A stretch of 49,555 nt of DNA, taken from the NCBI RefSeq assembly GCF_900104035.1, contig NZ_FNIT01000018.1, forward strand, positions 1-49,555, in the 5' to 3' direction. Of the stretch, positions 25,054-35,564 are shown piece by piece. The notes under the pieces are model-generated. The model was not told where the DNA came from, made no database searches, and was given only the letters and a program-made list of their open reading frames with translations. The position numbers and the translations under genes were made by a program. The stretch is from Aureimonas jatrophae. GTDB lineage: Bacteria; Pseudomonadota; Alphaproteobacteria; Rhizobiales; Rhizobiaceae. Every line of letters begins with the position of its first letter. The first letter of the stretch is position 1.

Positions 25054-25938
25054 TCAGGGAACGATCAGCGTTCCCGCGCCGTGCTCGGTCAGAAGCTCGA
25101 GCAGCACCGCGTGGCGCGTCTTGCCGTTCAGGATCACGACGCCCGCCACCCCGCGCTCGATCGCCTCGATGCAGGTCTCGACCTTCGGGATCATGCCGCC
25201 CGAGATCGTGCCGTCGGCGATCAGCGCGCGGGCCTGGGTGACCGAAAGCTCCTTGATCAGCTCGCCATTGCGGTCGAGGACGCCCGGCACGTCGGTGAGG
25301 AACAGGAGGCGCGAGGCCTCCAGCGCGCCGGCGATCGCCCCGGCGAACGTGTCGGCGTTGATGTTGTAGGTGTGGCCGTCGCGTCCCGGCGCGACCGGGG
25401 CGATCACCGGGATCATCTCGGAGCGGGCGAGAAGGTCGAGAAGCGTGCGGTCGACCTCGGCCGGCTCGCCCACGAAGCCAAGATCGAGCACGCGCTCGAT
25501 GTTGCTGTCGGGGTCGCGCACGCGCTTCTCCGCCTTGCGGGCGAAGACCATGTTGCCGTCCTTGCCGCACAGGCCGATCGCCCACTCGCCTTCCGCGTTG
25601 ATCAGCGCGACGATCTCCTTGTTGATGGAGCCGGCGAGAACCATCTCGACGATCCGGACGGTCGCCTCGTCGGTGACGCGCAGGCCGCCCTCGAAGCGGG
25701 ACTCGATGCCCATCTGCTTGAGCATGGCGCCGATCTGCGGGCCGCCGCCATGCACCACGATCGGGTTGATGCCCGACTGCTTCAGCAGCGCGATGTCACG
25801 CGCGAAGGCCTGGCCGAGCGAGGGATCGCCCATGGCGTGGCCGCCGTACTTCACCACCACGGTCTTGTGCTCGTAGGCCTGCATGAAGGGCAGGGCCTCG
25901 GCCAGGAGACTCGCCTGCATCTCGCTCGTGGTGGTCAT
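25054..25938 (-). CDS. argB: Acetylglutamate kinase
   Basis: This 294-residue amino-acid kinase phosphorylates N-acetylglutamate in arginine synthesis. Motifs: [12 protein letters not shown] (catalytic Lys and Gly loop), [11 protein letters not shown], the [20 protein letters not shown] substrate region, [15 protein letters not shown] and [10 protein letters not shown]. An N-terminal extension of about 25 residues before the kinase fold ([19 protein letters not shown]) is the type linked to arginine feedback inhibition. The ATG at 25938, preceded by GGGAG, is chosen over a 48-codon longer reading that has non-coding character. Confidence 0.96.
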   Translation of the reverse strand: MTTTSEMQASLLAEALPFMQAYEHKTVVVKYGGHAMGDPSLGQAFARDIALLKQSGINPIVVHGGGPQIGAMLKQMGIESRFEGGLRVTDEATVRIVEMVLAGSINKEIVALINAEGEWAIGLCGKDGNMVFARKAEKRVRDPDSNIERVLDLGFVGEPAEVDRTLLDLLARSEMIPVIAPVAPGRDGHTYNINADTFAGAIAGALEASRLLFLTDVPGVLDRNGELIKELSVTQARALIADGTISGGMIPKVETCIEAIERGVAGVVILNGKTRHAVLLELLTEHGAGTLIVP

Positions 25939-26124
25939 GAACGCTCCCGGGGTCGGCCGATGGGTTTCGGCGCGTCCTCTAACAAGTCCGCGCCCCGCAG
26001 GCGAGAGCAGGACGCTCATGGTGAAGGATCTGTTGATGACGCCCCGCGTGGCTGGCGTATCGATCGGGATATCTTCTATCATGGGTTGTACAACGAATCG
26101 CAGGCGCCGGGCGGGGGCGAACCC

Positions 26125-26922
26125 ATGGGATCACGAGGTTGGGCGCACGCGGTCGCGGCGGTTGTCTGCGTTTGGGCCGCTGCCGGGCCGGCCCTGGCCG
26201 GTCCCTGGACGCTGCCCGAGGGCCGAGGCATCGCGATCGCGACGCTGTTCGGCTCGCAGGCCGACCAGCGCTTCGACGGAGCGGGCGCGTTGGGGGCGAC
26301 TCCTCGCTTCCGCAAGGCCGAGATCCAAGTGCTCGCCGAGTACGGCATCACGGACCGCTTCACGTTGCGCGGGCGCACCGAGGCACGGGCGCTGCGCTTC
26401 GAGGACCGTCCCTCGGCGGACGACACCGGCCTCGGCTTCACCGAGGTGGGCGTGCGCGCACGCCTTTTGCAGCGCGGCTCGCTGGTTCTCTCGGCGGAGG
26501 GCAATCTGCGCGGTGCCGAGGCGCGGGCGGTCGAGGGGCCGGAGGCCACCGGCGGCTTTCGCTTCGAGGCGGAGGCGCGCGGTCTGGCGGGCTACGGCTT
26601 CCAGCTGCGCGGACGGGACGCGTTTGCCGCGGGCGAACTCGCCTATCGCTTCCGTGCCTCACGGCCCGACGAGCTGCGGCTCGACCTGACGCTGGGTGTG
26701 CGGCCCGTCCCGCGCACGCTTCTTCTCGCGCAGGTCTTCTCGGCCTTCGGCATCATGGGCGAGGACGGCGTGCCGGCCGGCAGCGACCACAAGCTGCAGC
26801 TGAGCGCGGTGCGCGACGTGACCCCGGCCGTGTCGGTGCAGTTCGGCGGTTTCGCGACCCTTGCCGCCCGCGACCGCCTCGCCGAACGCGGCTTGCTGCT
26901 GGCGGTGTGGCGGCGGTTCTGA
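26125..26922 (+). CDS. Exported beta-rich protein, probable outer-membrane barrel
   Basis: A 265-residue protein with a signal peptide (residues 1-25, ending GPALAGP) and regular alternating beta segments with Arg/Glu-rich turns (for example [20 protein letters not shown] and [20 protein letters not shown]). It ends in VWRRF, a typical barrel C-terminal Phe. This resembles small 'transporter'/DUF3187-like outer-membrane proteins; I cannot name a family. GGGCGGGGG precedes the ATG. It is divergent from argB across 186 bp and stands alone. No residues point to an enzyme. Confidence 0.75.
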   Translation: MGSRGWAHAVAAVVCVWAAAGPALAGPWTLPEGRGIAIATLFGSQADQRFDGAGALGATPRFRKAEIQVLAEYGITDRFTLRGRTEARALRFEDRPSADDTGLGFTEVGVRARLLQRGSLVLSAEGNLRGAEARAVEGPEATGGFRFEAEARGLAGYGFQLRGRDAFAAGELAYRFRASRPDELRLDLTLGVRPVPRTLLLAQVFSAFGIMGEDGVPAGSDHKLQLSAVRDVTPAVSVQFGGFATLAARDRLAERGLLLAVWRRF

Positions 26923-27588
26923 CAAGGGGCCTTCACCATGAGACCGATGCCAGGAGCGACCCGCGATCGCCGGAAACGGTCCGGCGCCGCAGCGCGGACG
27001 AACGGTTCGCGGCTGGCGGACCCAAGAGTCTCCAGGCAAGGAAGGCGGACCATCCAGACGGACGAGTGCAACCCGCCCGGTTCCCGGTGACGGGTCGCCG
27101 GACGCCAACCACGGTCGCCGTTTCCCGGGCACCCGTGACAGGGCTTCGCCGGACAGGTGACCGCGCGACCCAAGGGTTCGCGTCCGTCGCCTGGTCTCGC
27201 CGGCTTCGGCATTTCCGGTCGCGGCCGGCAGGGAGGGGGCACGGTCGCCCTCGCGCAGCCTTTCCCTTCGGACGCCGGCGCACCGGCGTTCGACGTCGGC
27301 ATCGCGTGTGATCCGCACCTTCCGCTCACCAAGAGGGTGATGCCGAGCTTTGCGACCCTAGGGCAGGACGACGAGTTCGAATTCAACCACGCTCTTTCGA
27401 CCGTGGCCGATCCGGCTTGAACGGCGCCGCGTTCCGGCGCCCTATTCGCCCGGCGATCCGGAAGGCAGGCGGATTTGGGCGATGGAGATGGCCTGCTCGA
27501 CCCGCGCCAGCGGAGGAGCCTGATACGGTCGGCAAGCGGACGGCCTCGGTGCCGACCTGCGGGAACGCCGGCAAACGGCGAACGATGG
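26923..27588. other. 666-bp stretch without a supportable gene
   Basis: The DNA is less regular in codon-position GC than its surroundings. The longest plausible reading is a GTG-started plus-strand frame at 27157-27420 (87 residues, low complexity at first, then a more protein-like FDVGIACDPHLPLTKR part). It ends just before a hairpin (27423-27429 with 27435-27441). There is no good ribosome-binding site and no recognisable domain. Short repeats of GTGACGGG/CACCCGTGAC type occur around 27085-27140. It may be a decayed insertion; nothing decisive is visible. Confidence 0.4.
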
Positions 27589-28317
27589 CTATTCGAAGGA
27601 CGCGGTGACGAACTGATCCAGCTCGCCAGCCGGTTTGTAGGGCTGACGTCGCAAGGTCAGGGATCGGGCGCGGAAGTCGCGATCGCCTTTCGTTGCGGGC
27701 CGCACGTGGCCGTCGGCGCGGGCATGACTGAAGGCGAAAAGCGAAACCGCGAGGCGATCAAAGGCCGCCTCGTTGTGGCGATACCGTCCTGGTTCGCCGT
27801 TGGCTCGCTCGAAGAGGCGCAGGACCTCGATCGGATCCATCGCGAAGACGCGCCGGCCTTCGAACGCCGTCTCGGCATGGCGGGCCTCGACCGTGACGCC
27901 GTCCAGCCGTCCATCGCGATATTCGAGAAGAACGGCCGTTCGATCCTTCTCAAGGTTCTGTCGATCCAGGTTCGCTTGTTCAGCAGTGGACTGTTGCAGC
28001 GCCGCAAGCTCGTCCACCGACAGGGATAGGCCGAGTTCGGGCATGTCGGCCATGAGGGCCGCCACGTCGCTGGCCGCGTCCGATCCCTTGATCATGGGCG
28101 TGGGCGAGCCGTAGACGCTTGCCGTCGCGGATACGGCCTCCGGCGTCAGGCCGAACCGCAGTCGCCCGACCCCGACATGTGCCTCAACCGACCAGTCAGG
28201 GTTCATGGGCGCTTCGTCGCTTTTGGAGGAATGGGCAACCGTCGAGATCGCGACGGCGAGGAGGACCGCCCTCGCCGGCACCCCGACCCGGCACGCCCCA
28301 ATGATGTGAGACGTCAT
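27589..28317 (-). CDS. Exported protein of unknown function
   Basis: A 242-residue protein. The ATG at 28317 gives a signal peptide (positively charged start, VLLAVAISTVAHS core). The mature part begins with WSVEAHVGVGRLRFGLTPEA, followed by a helical, charged middle (AALQQSTAEQANLDRQNLEK) and a C-terminal part without recognised motifs. The opening 'G-x-x-R-F-G-x-T' resembles beta-alpha repeats of periplasmic proteins that measure charge or hydration, but no family is assigned. GC is lower than in nearby core genes. No strong ribosome-binding site. The neighbours are also of unknown function. Confidence 0.65.
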   Translation of the reverse strand: MTSHIIGACRVGVPARAVLLAVAISTVAHSSKSDEAPMNPDWSVEAHVGVGRLRFGLTPEAVSATASVYGSPTPMIKGSDAASDVAALMADMPELGLSLSVDELAALQQSTAEQANLDRQNLEKDRTAVLLEYRDGRLDGVTVEARHAETAFEGRRVFAMDPIEVLRLFERANGEPGRYRHNEAAFDRLAVSLFAFSHARADGHVRPATKGDRDFRARSLTLRRQPYKPAGELDQFVTASFE

Positions 28318-28446
28318 CGGGGTAAACCGGAGGAGGATGGTGGCCAGGCGTTTCACGTCACCGTCGACCCCAGGGATCGGTTGCAAGGCTGGCTGCGTCC
28401 GCTTCGCAGAACGGCGTCAGCCAGGGTGGCCTGGTGTCGTCGCCCG

Positions 28447-28815
28447 TCACGCTTGTCCCGCCGACGCGGCTGGCGTCAGCAGCAGCCGACGCCGACGCCG
28501 CAACATCGCAAACAGGATGAGCCCCCACCAGAATACGACACCCATCAGCATGCTGACGAGCCCATAGATCGAGGGCCCCTCCAAACCCGACAGGTCCTCG
28601 AGCCATGGAAGCAGGCCCAATCTCCCGATCACCATCATCGCGCCCAGACCGAGCAGGCTGCCGGGTCCGATCAGGGCAAGGGCGAAGGGCTTCCCAATCG
28701 TGGCTGCTCCGAAGAGCAGCGCGGCGGCGACAAGCGACAGCACACAGCAGATCGATCGATACCGCAGCGCAGAGAAACGGGTGACCGGCCGCGTTCTCCT
28801 TTCGTCAGCTGCCAT
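28447..28815 (-). CDS. Small integral membrane protein of unknown function
   Basis: A 122-residue protein with a basic N-terminus, three predicted transmembrane helices (about 24-42, 48-65 and 85-105), a stop-transfer RRRRR at 106-110, and a short tail. There are two adjacent cysteines in helix 1 (SICCVLSL). No family is recognised. It lies between an exported unknown and the hybrid kinase and may be transcribed with the latter, 140 bp downstream of it. Confidence 0.6.
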   Translation of the reverse strand: MAADERRTRPVTRFSALRYRSICCVLSLVAAALLFGAATIGKPFALALIGPGSLLGLGAMMVIGRLGLLPWLEDLSGLEGPSIYGLVSMLMGVVFWWGLILFAMLRRRRRLLLTPAASAGQA

Positions 28816-28955
28816 GCCGGTCCCGCTTCCTGTCGCGATCGCGACGGTTCGACGTGTCGTGTCCGTATGCCGGCTTCCGGTGCAACCGAGCGGAGCGGCT
28901 TCGACGGGTCTTCATCCAGCCGAAGCGAAGGCTTTCGGCCGGCAGGAGGCCCGCC

Positions 28956-31625
28956 TCAGACCTTGGCGGCCGTGTCCTTTGCGGCGGGCAGCGGCTTTTG
29001 CGGAAGGGCGGCGAGGACGCCGGCGATCGCCGCTTCCAGCTCGTCCGGCCCGTAGGGCTTGGGCAGGAGCGCGACGTGCGAGGCGGCCATGTCGAAGCCG
29101 TCCACGTGCCGGTCGCCGGTGGCGAAGACGATGCCGACGCCCGGCTTCACCTCCAGCGCCTCGCGCGCGAGGGCGGGACCCGACATGCCCGGCAGGTTGA
29201 CGTCGGTCACGAGCACGTCGAAGGGCACGGTCTGGATCGCGGTCAGCGCGTCCTCGGCCCGACCCGCCTCCACCACGACGTGGCCGAGGTCCTTCAGCAT
29301 GTCCGCGGTGTTCAGGCGGATCAGGGCGTCGTCCTCGACAAGGAGAACCGTTGCCTGGGCGAGGCGCGGGGCCTCGACGGCCGGAAGAGGCGCGCGCGAC
29401 AGGGCGGGCGCCTTCGGCGCGGGGGCGGGGACCGGTGTCGTGGCCGGGCGGGCGGGCATTCCCGCACCGGCGCGGCGGGCCTGGTTGATCTGCTGCTGGT
29501 TGGCGATGGTGTGGCGGATCTTCCGCGCCAGCGCCTCACGCGTGTAGGGCTTGGACAGGAGGCGCACGCCCGCGTCCAGCCGCCCGCCGTGGACGATCGA
29601 GTTCTCGGTGTAGCCCGAGGTGAAGAGCACCGCGAGGTCGGGCAGGCGCTCGACGGCTTTGCGCGCCATCTCCGGGCTCTTCATCGTGCCGGGCATGACG
29701 ACGTCGGTGAACAGGACATCGATCGGGATGCCGCTTTCCACGACGTTGAGCGCCGACTGCGCGTCCACCGCCTTGAGGACGCGGTAGCCGAGGTCGGTCA
29801 GCATCTCGACCACGGTCGCGCGCACCGCCTCGTCGTCCTCCACCACGAGGATCGTCTCTGTGCCGCCCGCGACGGGTCCGGCATCGACCTCCACCGCCAT
29901 GTCCTCGGCCTGGAGGGCGCGCGGCAGGTAGAGCTTGATCGTGGTGCCGTGGCCGACCTCCGAATAGATTTTCACGTGGCCGCCGGACTGCTTCACGAAG
30001 CCGTAGACCATGGACAAGCCGAGACCCGAGCCCTTGCCCTCCGCCTTGGTCGAGAAGAAGGGCTCGAACACCTTCTCCATCACCTCCGGGCTCATGCCGG
30101 TGCCGGTGTCCGAGACCGCGAGCATCACGTACTGGCCGGGCTCGACGTCGGGATGGTGACGCACGTAGGCGTCGTCGAGATGGCTGTTGCCGAGCTCGAT
30201 CGTCAGCTTGCCCTGGCCGTCCATCGCGTCGCGCGCGTTGATCGCGAGATTCAGGAGCGCGTTCTCGATCTGGGTCGGATCGATGAACGTGTTCCACAGG
30301 CCCCCGCCCACCACGGTCTCGACCTCGACGCCCTCGCCGATCGCGCGGCGCAGCATGTCGTCCATGCCCTGCACGAAGCGCGTGACGTTGACGACCTTGG
30401 GCTCCAGCGCCTGCCGGCGGCCGAAGGCGAGGAGCTGGGCGGCGAGCTTGGCGCCGCGCTGGACGCCGGCCATGGCGTTCTCGACGCGTCGCTCGGCGCG
30501 CTCCATTCCCGCCACGTCGCGCAGGAGAAGCTGCAGGTTGCCCGAGACGACCTGCAGGAGGTTGTTGAAGTCGTGCGCCACGCCCCCCGTCAGCTTGCCG
30601 ACGGTCTCGAGCTTCTGCGAGCGGGCGAGCGCGATCTCGGCCTGGCGACGCTCGTGGATCTCGGCCGCGATGCGCGATTCCAGCGTCTCGTTGAGCTGGC
30701 GCAGCTGGTCCTCGGCGCGCTGGCGGTGGCGCACCTGGCGCTCCAGCATCGCGGCGTGCTCGGCCAGACGCTCGGCGCTCAGCCGTTCCTCGGTGACGTC
30801 GGTGTGGATGCCGACCCATTCGCGCAGCGTGCCGTCCCGGTCGAGGATCGGGACGCCGCGGATCGCAAAGGTGCGCCACTCGCCCGAGCGCGTGCGCACC
30901 CGGTGCTCGTGGATGAACGTGCCCCGCTCGGCGACGGCCTCGTTCCAGGCCACCACGGTGGCGTCGGCGTCCTCGGGATGAACCGCCTTGGCCCAACCGA
31001 AGCCGCGATATTCGGCCTCGTTCTGACCGGTCAGCGCCTCCCAGCCGGGCTGGGGACCTTCCATGCGGCCATCCGCCGAGTTGGTCCAGAGCGTACCGTG
31101 GATGGCCTCCACCGCGGCCCGGAAGCGCTCGTTGGAGACGTGGAGCGCGCGCTCGGCCGCCGCTCGGCCCGTGTTCTCCACCACTTTGCACAGGACGCCG
31201 CCGAAGCCGTCTCCCTCGCGCACCGGCGTGTAGAAGAGATCGAAGGTCACCGTTTCCGGGGAGCCGTTGCGATGAAGCACCATCTCCTGGTCGCGGAACG
31301 CATGGCGACGGCCCGCCAGCCCTTCGGCCAGGCGCTCGCGGTTCCAGTCCCAGATCTCGGGCCAGATTTCCGGCACGAGGCCGCCGAAGGCCTGCGGGTG
31401 CTTGGCGCCGGCGATGTCGATGTAGCCGTCGTTGTAGATCATGACATGGGCGGGACCCCACATCAGGACCTGGGGCAGGGGCGCATCCACCACGGCGTCG
31501 GCCACGGTTCTCAGAACCGGAGACCAGCTTTCGCGCGGCCCCAGCGGCGTCGCGGACCAGTCGAAGGACTCCAGCAGCCGGCGGGTCTGGCTGGGTTCCG
31601 AAGGGGACGGACTGGGGACGGTCAT
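28956..31625 (-). CDS. Hybrid histidine kinase with two PAS and two receiver domains
   Basis: This 889-residue soluble protein has PAS at about 35-155, PAS/PAC at about 163-280 (HPEDADATVVAWNEA, WRTFAIRGVPILDRDG) and a coiled coil at 280-335. HisKA follows with His351 in GGVAHDFNNLLQV, then HATPase with N-box NLAINARDAMDG, G1 SDTGTGM, F-box FEPFFSTK and G2 GSGLGLSMVYG. Receiver 1 is at 591-708 (Asp641), a Pro/Ala linker at 718-752, and receiver 2 at 758-875 (Asp808). No membrane segment is present, so it senses an internal signal. A single-domain response regulator is divergent 186 bp away and may be a phosphorelay partner. The ATG at 31625 is chosen, since upstream residues look non-coding. 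Confidence 0.93.
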   Translation of the reverse strand: MTVPSPSPSEPSQTRRLLESFDWSATPLGPRESWSPVLRTVADAVVDAPLPQVLMWGPAHVMIYNDGYIDIAGAKHPQAFGGLVPEIWPEIWDWNRERLAEGLAGRRHAFRDQEMVLHRNGSPETVTFDLFYTPVREGDGFGGVLCKVVENTGRAAAERALHVSNERFRAAVEAIHGTLWTNSADGRMEGPQPGWEALTGQNEAEYRGFGWAKAVHPEDADATVVAWNEAVAERGTFIHEHRVRTRSGEWRTFAIRGVPILDRDGTLREWVGIHTDVTEERLSAERLAEHAAMLERQVRHRQRAEDQLRQLNETLESRIAAEIHERRQAEIALARSQKLETVGKLTGGVAHDFNNLLQVVSGNLQLLLRDVAGMERAERRVENAMAGVQRGAKLAAQLLAFGRRQALEPKVVNVTRFVQGMDDMLRRAIGEGVEVETVVGGGLWNTFIDPTQIENALLNLAINARDAMDGQGKLTIELGNSHLDDAYVRHHPDVEPGQYVMLAVSDTGTGMSPEVMEKVFEPFFSTKAEGKGSGLGLSMVYGFVKQSGGHVKIYSEVGHGTTIKLYLPRALQAEDMAVEVDAGPVAGGTETILVVEDDEAVRATVVEMLTDLGYRVLKAVDAQSALNVVESGIPIDVLFTDVVMPGTMKSPEMARKAVERLPDLAVLFTSGYTENSIVHGGRLDAGVRLLSKPYTREALARKIRHTIANQQQINQARRAGAGMPARPATTPVPAPAPKAPALSRAPLPAVEAPRLAQATVLLVEDDALIRLNTADMLKDLGHVVVEAGRAEDALTAIQTVPFDVLVTDVNLPGMSGPALAREALEVKPGVGIVFATGDRHVDGFDMAASHVALLPKPYGPDELEAAIAGVLAALPQKPLPAAKDTAAKV

Positions 31626-31810
31626 CGGAGCGTGCGATCCTCGGCAGCGGACACGGGGCGCGGAACACGGCGCAGTCTTTCCCACTGACCGCAAAATGCG
31701 GCGCGCGCAAGTCCGGCGCCGTTCCGTGTCGGGCCGGGGTGGGCCGAGGTGAGACGTTGCGGCGCGGGAACCGCTGAGCCGGCCAAGCTTTTCGCAGGTG
31801 CGAAGGAGCC

Positions 31811-32218
31811 ATGTCCGCCATGATCGAGTCCCCCCACCTATCCGGCCTTGCCGTTCTCCTGGTCGAGGACGACCCGCTGATCGCGGGCGACACGCTTGAA
31901 GCCCTGGAGGAACGCGGCATCGCGGTGACGCTCGCGCGCACCTTCGAAGAGGGACGGCAGGCGGTGGAGCGCCAGCGCTTCCAGGCGGCCGTGATCGACA
32001 TCGGCCTTGACGAGGACCGCGACGCGCTGCCGCTCGCCGACACGCTGCAGGCGGCGGGCGTTCCCTTCCTGTTTCATACGGGGCTGGGCGAGCGCAGCGC
32101 GCTGCGCTCGCGCTTTCCGCGCGCGCCAGTCTGCCGCAAGCCGTGCCGGCCCTTTCATGTCGTGGAGGGTTTGCGCACGGTGCTGGCCGCGGCGGGCCGC
32201 CGGTCGCTGGCCGCCTGA
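31811..32218 (+). CDS. Single-domain response regulator
   Basis: A 135-residue receiver-only protein with acidic pair Glu19/Asp20-Asp21 (LLVEDDPLI), phosphoacceptor Asp63 (AAVIDIGLDEDRD), Thr90 (LFHTGLG) and Lys110 (VCRKPC). There is no output domain, so it should act as a phosphate sink, shuttle or protein-binding switch. The ATG at 31811 is preceded by GAAGGAGCC; a second ATG lies three codons later. It is divergent from the large hybrid kinase and convergent with the GntR gene, nine bases apart. Confidence 0.9.
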   Translation: MSAMIESPHLSGLAVLLVEDDPLIAGDTLEALEERGIAVTLARTFEEGRQAVERQRFQAAVIDIGLDEDRDALPLADTLQAAGVPFLFHTGLGERSALRSRFPRAPVCRKPCRPFHVVEGLRTVLAAAGRRSLAA

Positions 32219-32226
32219 GGCGCGCC

Positions 32227-33018
32227 TCAGCTCTCGCCGCCCTCGGGCGGGGGCAGGAGCGGCAGCGGATCCATGCCGACGAGGCGCACGGCGACGGCGC
32301 GCAGGTGTCGGCGCATCTCGGTCTCGGCGCGGGCCGGGTCGCGGTCGGTGATCGCCTCGAGGATCGCGGTGTGCTCGGCCCCGAGCCGCTCCAGGCGGCT
32401 GGGCGAGAAGCTTGCCGCGCGCATCTGTCCCCAGCGCGCCTCGCGGCGCACGCGTGACAGAAGATCGAGCATCGACAGGAGAAGCACGTTGCCCGCGACC
32501 TCGGCGATCGTGCGGTGGAGATGGCTGTCGAGATCCTCGTAGTCCTGCGCCGAGCGGGCCGAGAAGGTTCGCTGGGCGGCGCGCTGGAGCTGGTCGAGCT
32601 GGGCCTGGGTGGCGCGCATGGCGGCCAGGCGCGCGGCGACCGGCTCGACCGCCAGCCGCGCCTCCATCACGGCGACCGGACTGGCGAGGCGGCCGAGCTC
32701 GTCCGCCCGCGGTATCGGCGGTTCGATCGGCGCGGGCGGGGCGCCCGCAAAGGTGCCGAGCCCCTGGCGTCGCCAGATGCGACCCTCGCCCTCGAGAACG
32801 CCCAGGGCCTCGCGCAGGGCCCGCCGACCGACGCCGAGCTCCTCCGCCAGAAGGCGTTCCGGCGGGAGCCGCCCGCCCGGAAAGCTGTCCGCCGCGATGC
32901 GCCGGCGCAGATCGTGCTCGATGCGGGAACGCTCACCGCCCACGACCTCGTCCTCGCTCTCAGGGTGCGGACCCGTGTCCGATCCGTGAGGGCCAACGGC
33001 TTTTGCGTGATCCTGCAT
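32227..33018 (-). CDS. FadR-subfamily GntR transcriptional regulator
   Basis: This 263-residue repressor-type regulator has an acidic N-terminal tail (1-30) and a GntR winged helix at about 32-95 (GGRLPPERLLAEELGVGRRA, LREALGVLEGEGRIWRRQG). An all-helical FCD ligand domain at about 110-245 has conserved metal-site residues in DLDSHLHRTIAEVAGN, EHTAILEAI and MRRHL. The ATG at 33018 is preceded by GGAG. The perfect inverted repeat at 33035-33060 lies 17 bp upstream, and a related copy precedes the divergent transporter operon, so autoregulation and control of that operon are inferred. The ligand is probably an amino-acid or organic-acid product of the imported compound. Confidence 0.9.
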   Translation of the reverse strand: MQDHAKAVGPHGSDTGPHPESEDEVVGGERSRIEHDLRRRIAADSFPGGRLPPERLLAEELGVGRRALREALGVLEGEGRIWRRQGLGTFAGAPPAPIEPPIPRADELGRLASPVAVMEARLAVEPVAARLAAMRATQAQLDQLQRAAQRTFSARSAQDYEDLDSHLHRTIAEVAGNVLLLSMLDLLSRVRREARWGQMRAASFSPSRLERLGAEHTAILEAITDRDPARAETEMRRHLRAVAVRLVGMDPLPLLPPPEGGES

Positions 33019-33034
33019 GCCGCGCTCCGTCCAC

Positions 33035-33060
33035 ACCAATGCGCCTTGGTTCGCATTGGT
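33035..33060. promoter_or_regulatory. GntR operator 1 (regulator side)
   Basis: ACCAATGCG (33035-33043) and CGCATTGGT (33052-33060) form a perfect 9-bp inverted repeat around CCTTGGTT. It starts 17 bp upstream of the GntR start codon, a classic autorepression position. The rest of 33061-33326 is non-coding promoter DNA in which I see no gene. Confidence 0.65.
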
Positions 33061-33326
33061 TTGGAAAAGGCTAGCCGAATGTATCGCCCCAAACAATCGT
33101 CCTGCGATGGGCGACCGATGGTTGGGTCGGTATCGTCGACCGCCTGTGAGGCGCGCGTTCCCGTCGCTTCCATGCAATAGCAAAGATCCAAAAGGGCCAG
33201 CTGAAGGGGATTGCGCGTGTCCTGGGCGACGGACGCATCCGGCCGGCTTGCCCGACAGGCGCTCGTGACGAGCGAGGCATAGGCAGCGTCCGCCCAAAAT
33301 TTGTGCGCAAACCTTGTCGGGTGAGG

Positions 33327-33345
33327 ATTGCGCCTTGGTTCGCTT
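33327..33345. promoter_or_regulatory. GntR operator 2 (transporter side)
   Basis: The 15-nt core TGCGCCTTGGTTCGC (33329-33343) is identical to the core of operator 1 (33040-33054), in the same orientation. Its outer arms are degenerate. It lies 20 bp before the ATPase start codon. A near-palindrome TTTGTGCGCAAA sits just upstream at about 33299-33310. Confidence 0.6.
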
Positions 33346-33362
33346 TCCGGTTCATTCGGCGC

Positions 33363-34414
<1,052 letters not shown>

Positions 34415-34418
<4 letters not shown>

Positions 34419-35527
34419 GCGCCGTCGCGTCCGCGCCCGTGGCCGAGCCGATCCTCGAGGGCCGCAACCTCGTGAAGCGTTTCGGCGGCGGCGGCTTCCT
34501 CGCGCGCCGTCCGGCGGTCCACGCGCTGAACGACGTGTCGCTCAAGGTCCAGCGCGGCGAGGTCTTCGCGGTGGTGGGCGAGTCCGGCTGCGGGAAGTCG
34601 ACGCTCGGCCGCGTCCTGCTCGACCTGATCTCGCCGACCTCCGGCGAGGTGCGCTTCGAGGGTCGTTCGATCTCCGGCGCCAAGGGCGCGGACGCCCTGA
34701 AGCTGCGGCGCGAGCTGCAGATCGTGTTTCAGGACCCGTTCGCCTCAATCAACCCGCGCATGAGCGCGGGCGAGGTGGTGGGCGAGCCGATCTGGCTGCA
34801 CGGGCTGCGCCCGGCGAGCGAGCGGCGCGAGCGCGTGGCGGAGCTCTTCCGCACGGTCGGCCTTCGCCCCGCCATGATGGACCGCTTCCCGCACGAGTTC
34901 TCCGGCGGCCAGCGCCAGCGCATCGGCATCGCCCGCGCGCTCGCCTGCGAGCCGACGCTGCTGCTGGGCGACGAGCCGGTCTCGGCGCTCGACGTCTCGA
35001 TCCAGGCGCAGATCGTGAACCTTCTGGAAGAGCTGAAGGAGCGCCTCGGGCTGACGCTCGTCGTGGTCGCGCACGATCTGGCCGTGATCCGCCACATGAG
35101 CGATCGCGTCGCGGTCATGTATCTCGGCGAGATCGTGGAGGAGGCGCCGACCGAGCCGCTCTTCGACCAGCCGCTCCATCCCTATACGATGGCCCTGATG
35201 GAGGCGATTCCGCAGCCCTCGCCGCTTCTCAAGCGCGAGCGCCATCTCCTGGAGGGCGACGTTCCGAACCCCGTCCAGCCACCGTCCGGCTGCAAGTTCC
35301 ACACGCGCTGCCCGCATGCCAAGCCCCGCTGCTCGGCGGAGCGACCCGCGCTGGAGACGGCGGACGCGTCGGGCCGACGCGTCGCCTGCCACTTCTGGCG
35401 CGAGATCCAGGCGGCCGGCACGTCCGCCTCCTTGCCGCTGCCGCCCGCCAACGAGCGGCTCGACCGGCGCCTTGCGCTCTACCGCCAGTGGCAGGCCCAA
35501 AAGCCCGCCGCCGAAATCCCGGCATGA
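34415..35527 (+). CDS. Oligopeptide-type ABC transporter ATP-binding protein (OppF/DppF-like)
   Basis: This 370-residue ATPase has Walker A VGESGCGKSTL, signature FSGGQRQRIGIARAL, Walker B LLGDEPVSALDVS and switch His in VAHDL. Its C-terminal oligo_HPY motif GCKFHTRCPHAKPRC is followed by an extra tail of about 35 residues (RLDRRLALYRQWQAQKP) beyond the family's usual end. The ATG overlaps the stop of the first ATPase (ATGA), so equal synthesis of the ATPase pair is expected. 37 bp separates it from the first binding-protein gene. Confidence 0.93.
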
Positions 35528-35564
35528 GAACCGGACCCCCAGCATCCCGAGGACCCTTAGCCCC

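Noticed and set aside
27157-27420. 87-codon GTG-started plus-strand frame before a hairpin
   Set aside because: No ribosome-binding site, low-complexity beginning and no family; the hairpin is suggestive but not enough to call a gene.
26923-27588. Insertion-sequence remnant
   Set aside because: No terminal inverted repeats, target-site duplication or transposase residues are visible.
28351-28364. GTTTCACGTCACC, half of a second parS
   Set aside because: Only one half-site (TTTCACGT) matches; the palindrome is broken, so I do not count it.
28854-31688. Long plus-strand frame opposite the hybrid kinase
   Set aside because: The kinase has all histidine kinase and receiver motifs in order; the other frame has Leu/Arg/His-rich noise.
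33061-33326. Small gene in the GntR/transporter divergent region
   Set aside because: Only short frames without ribosome-binding sites; the region is better explained by operators and promoters.
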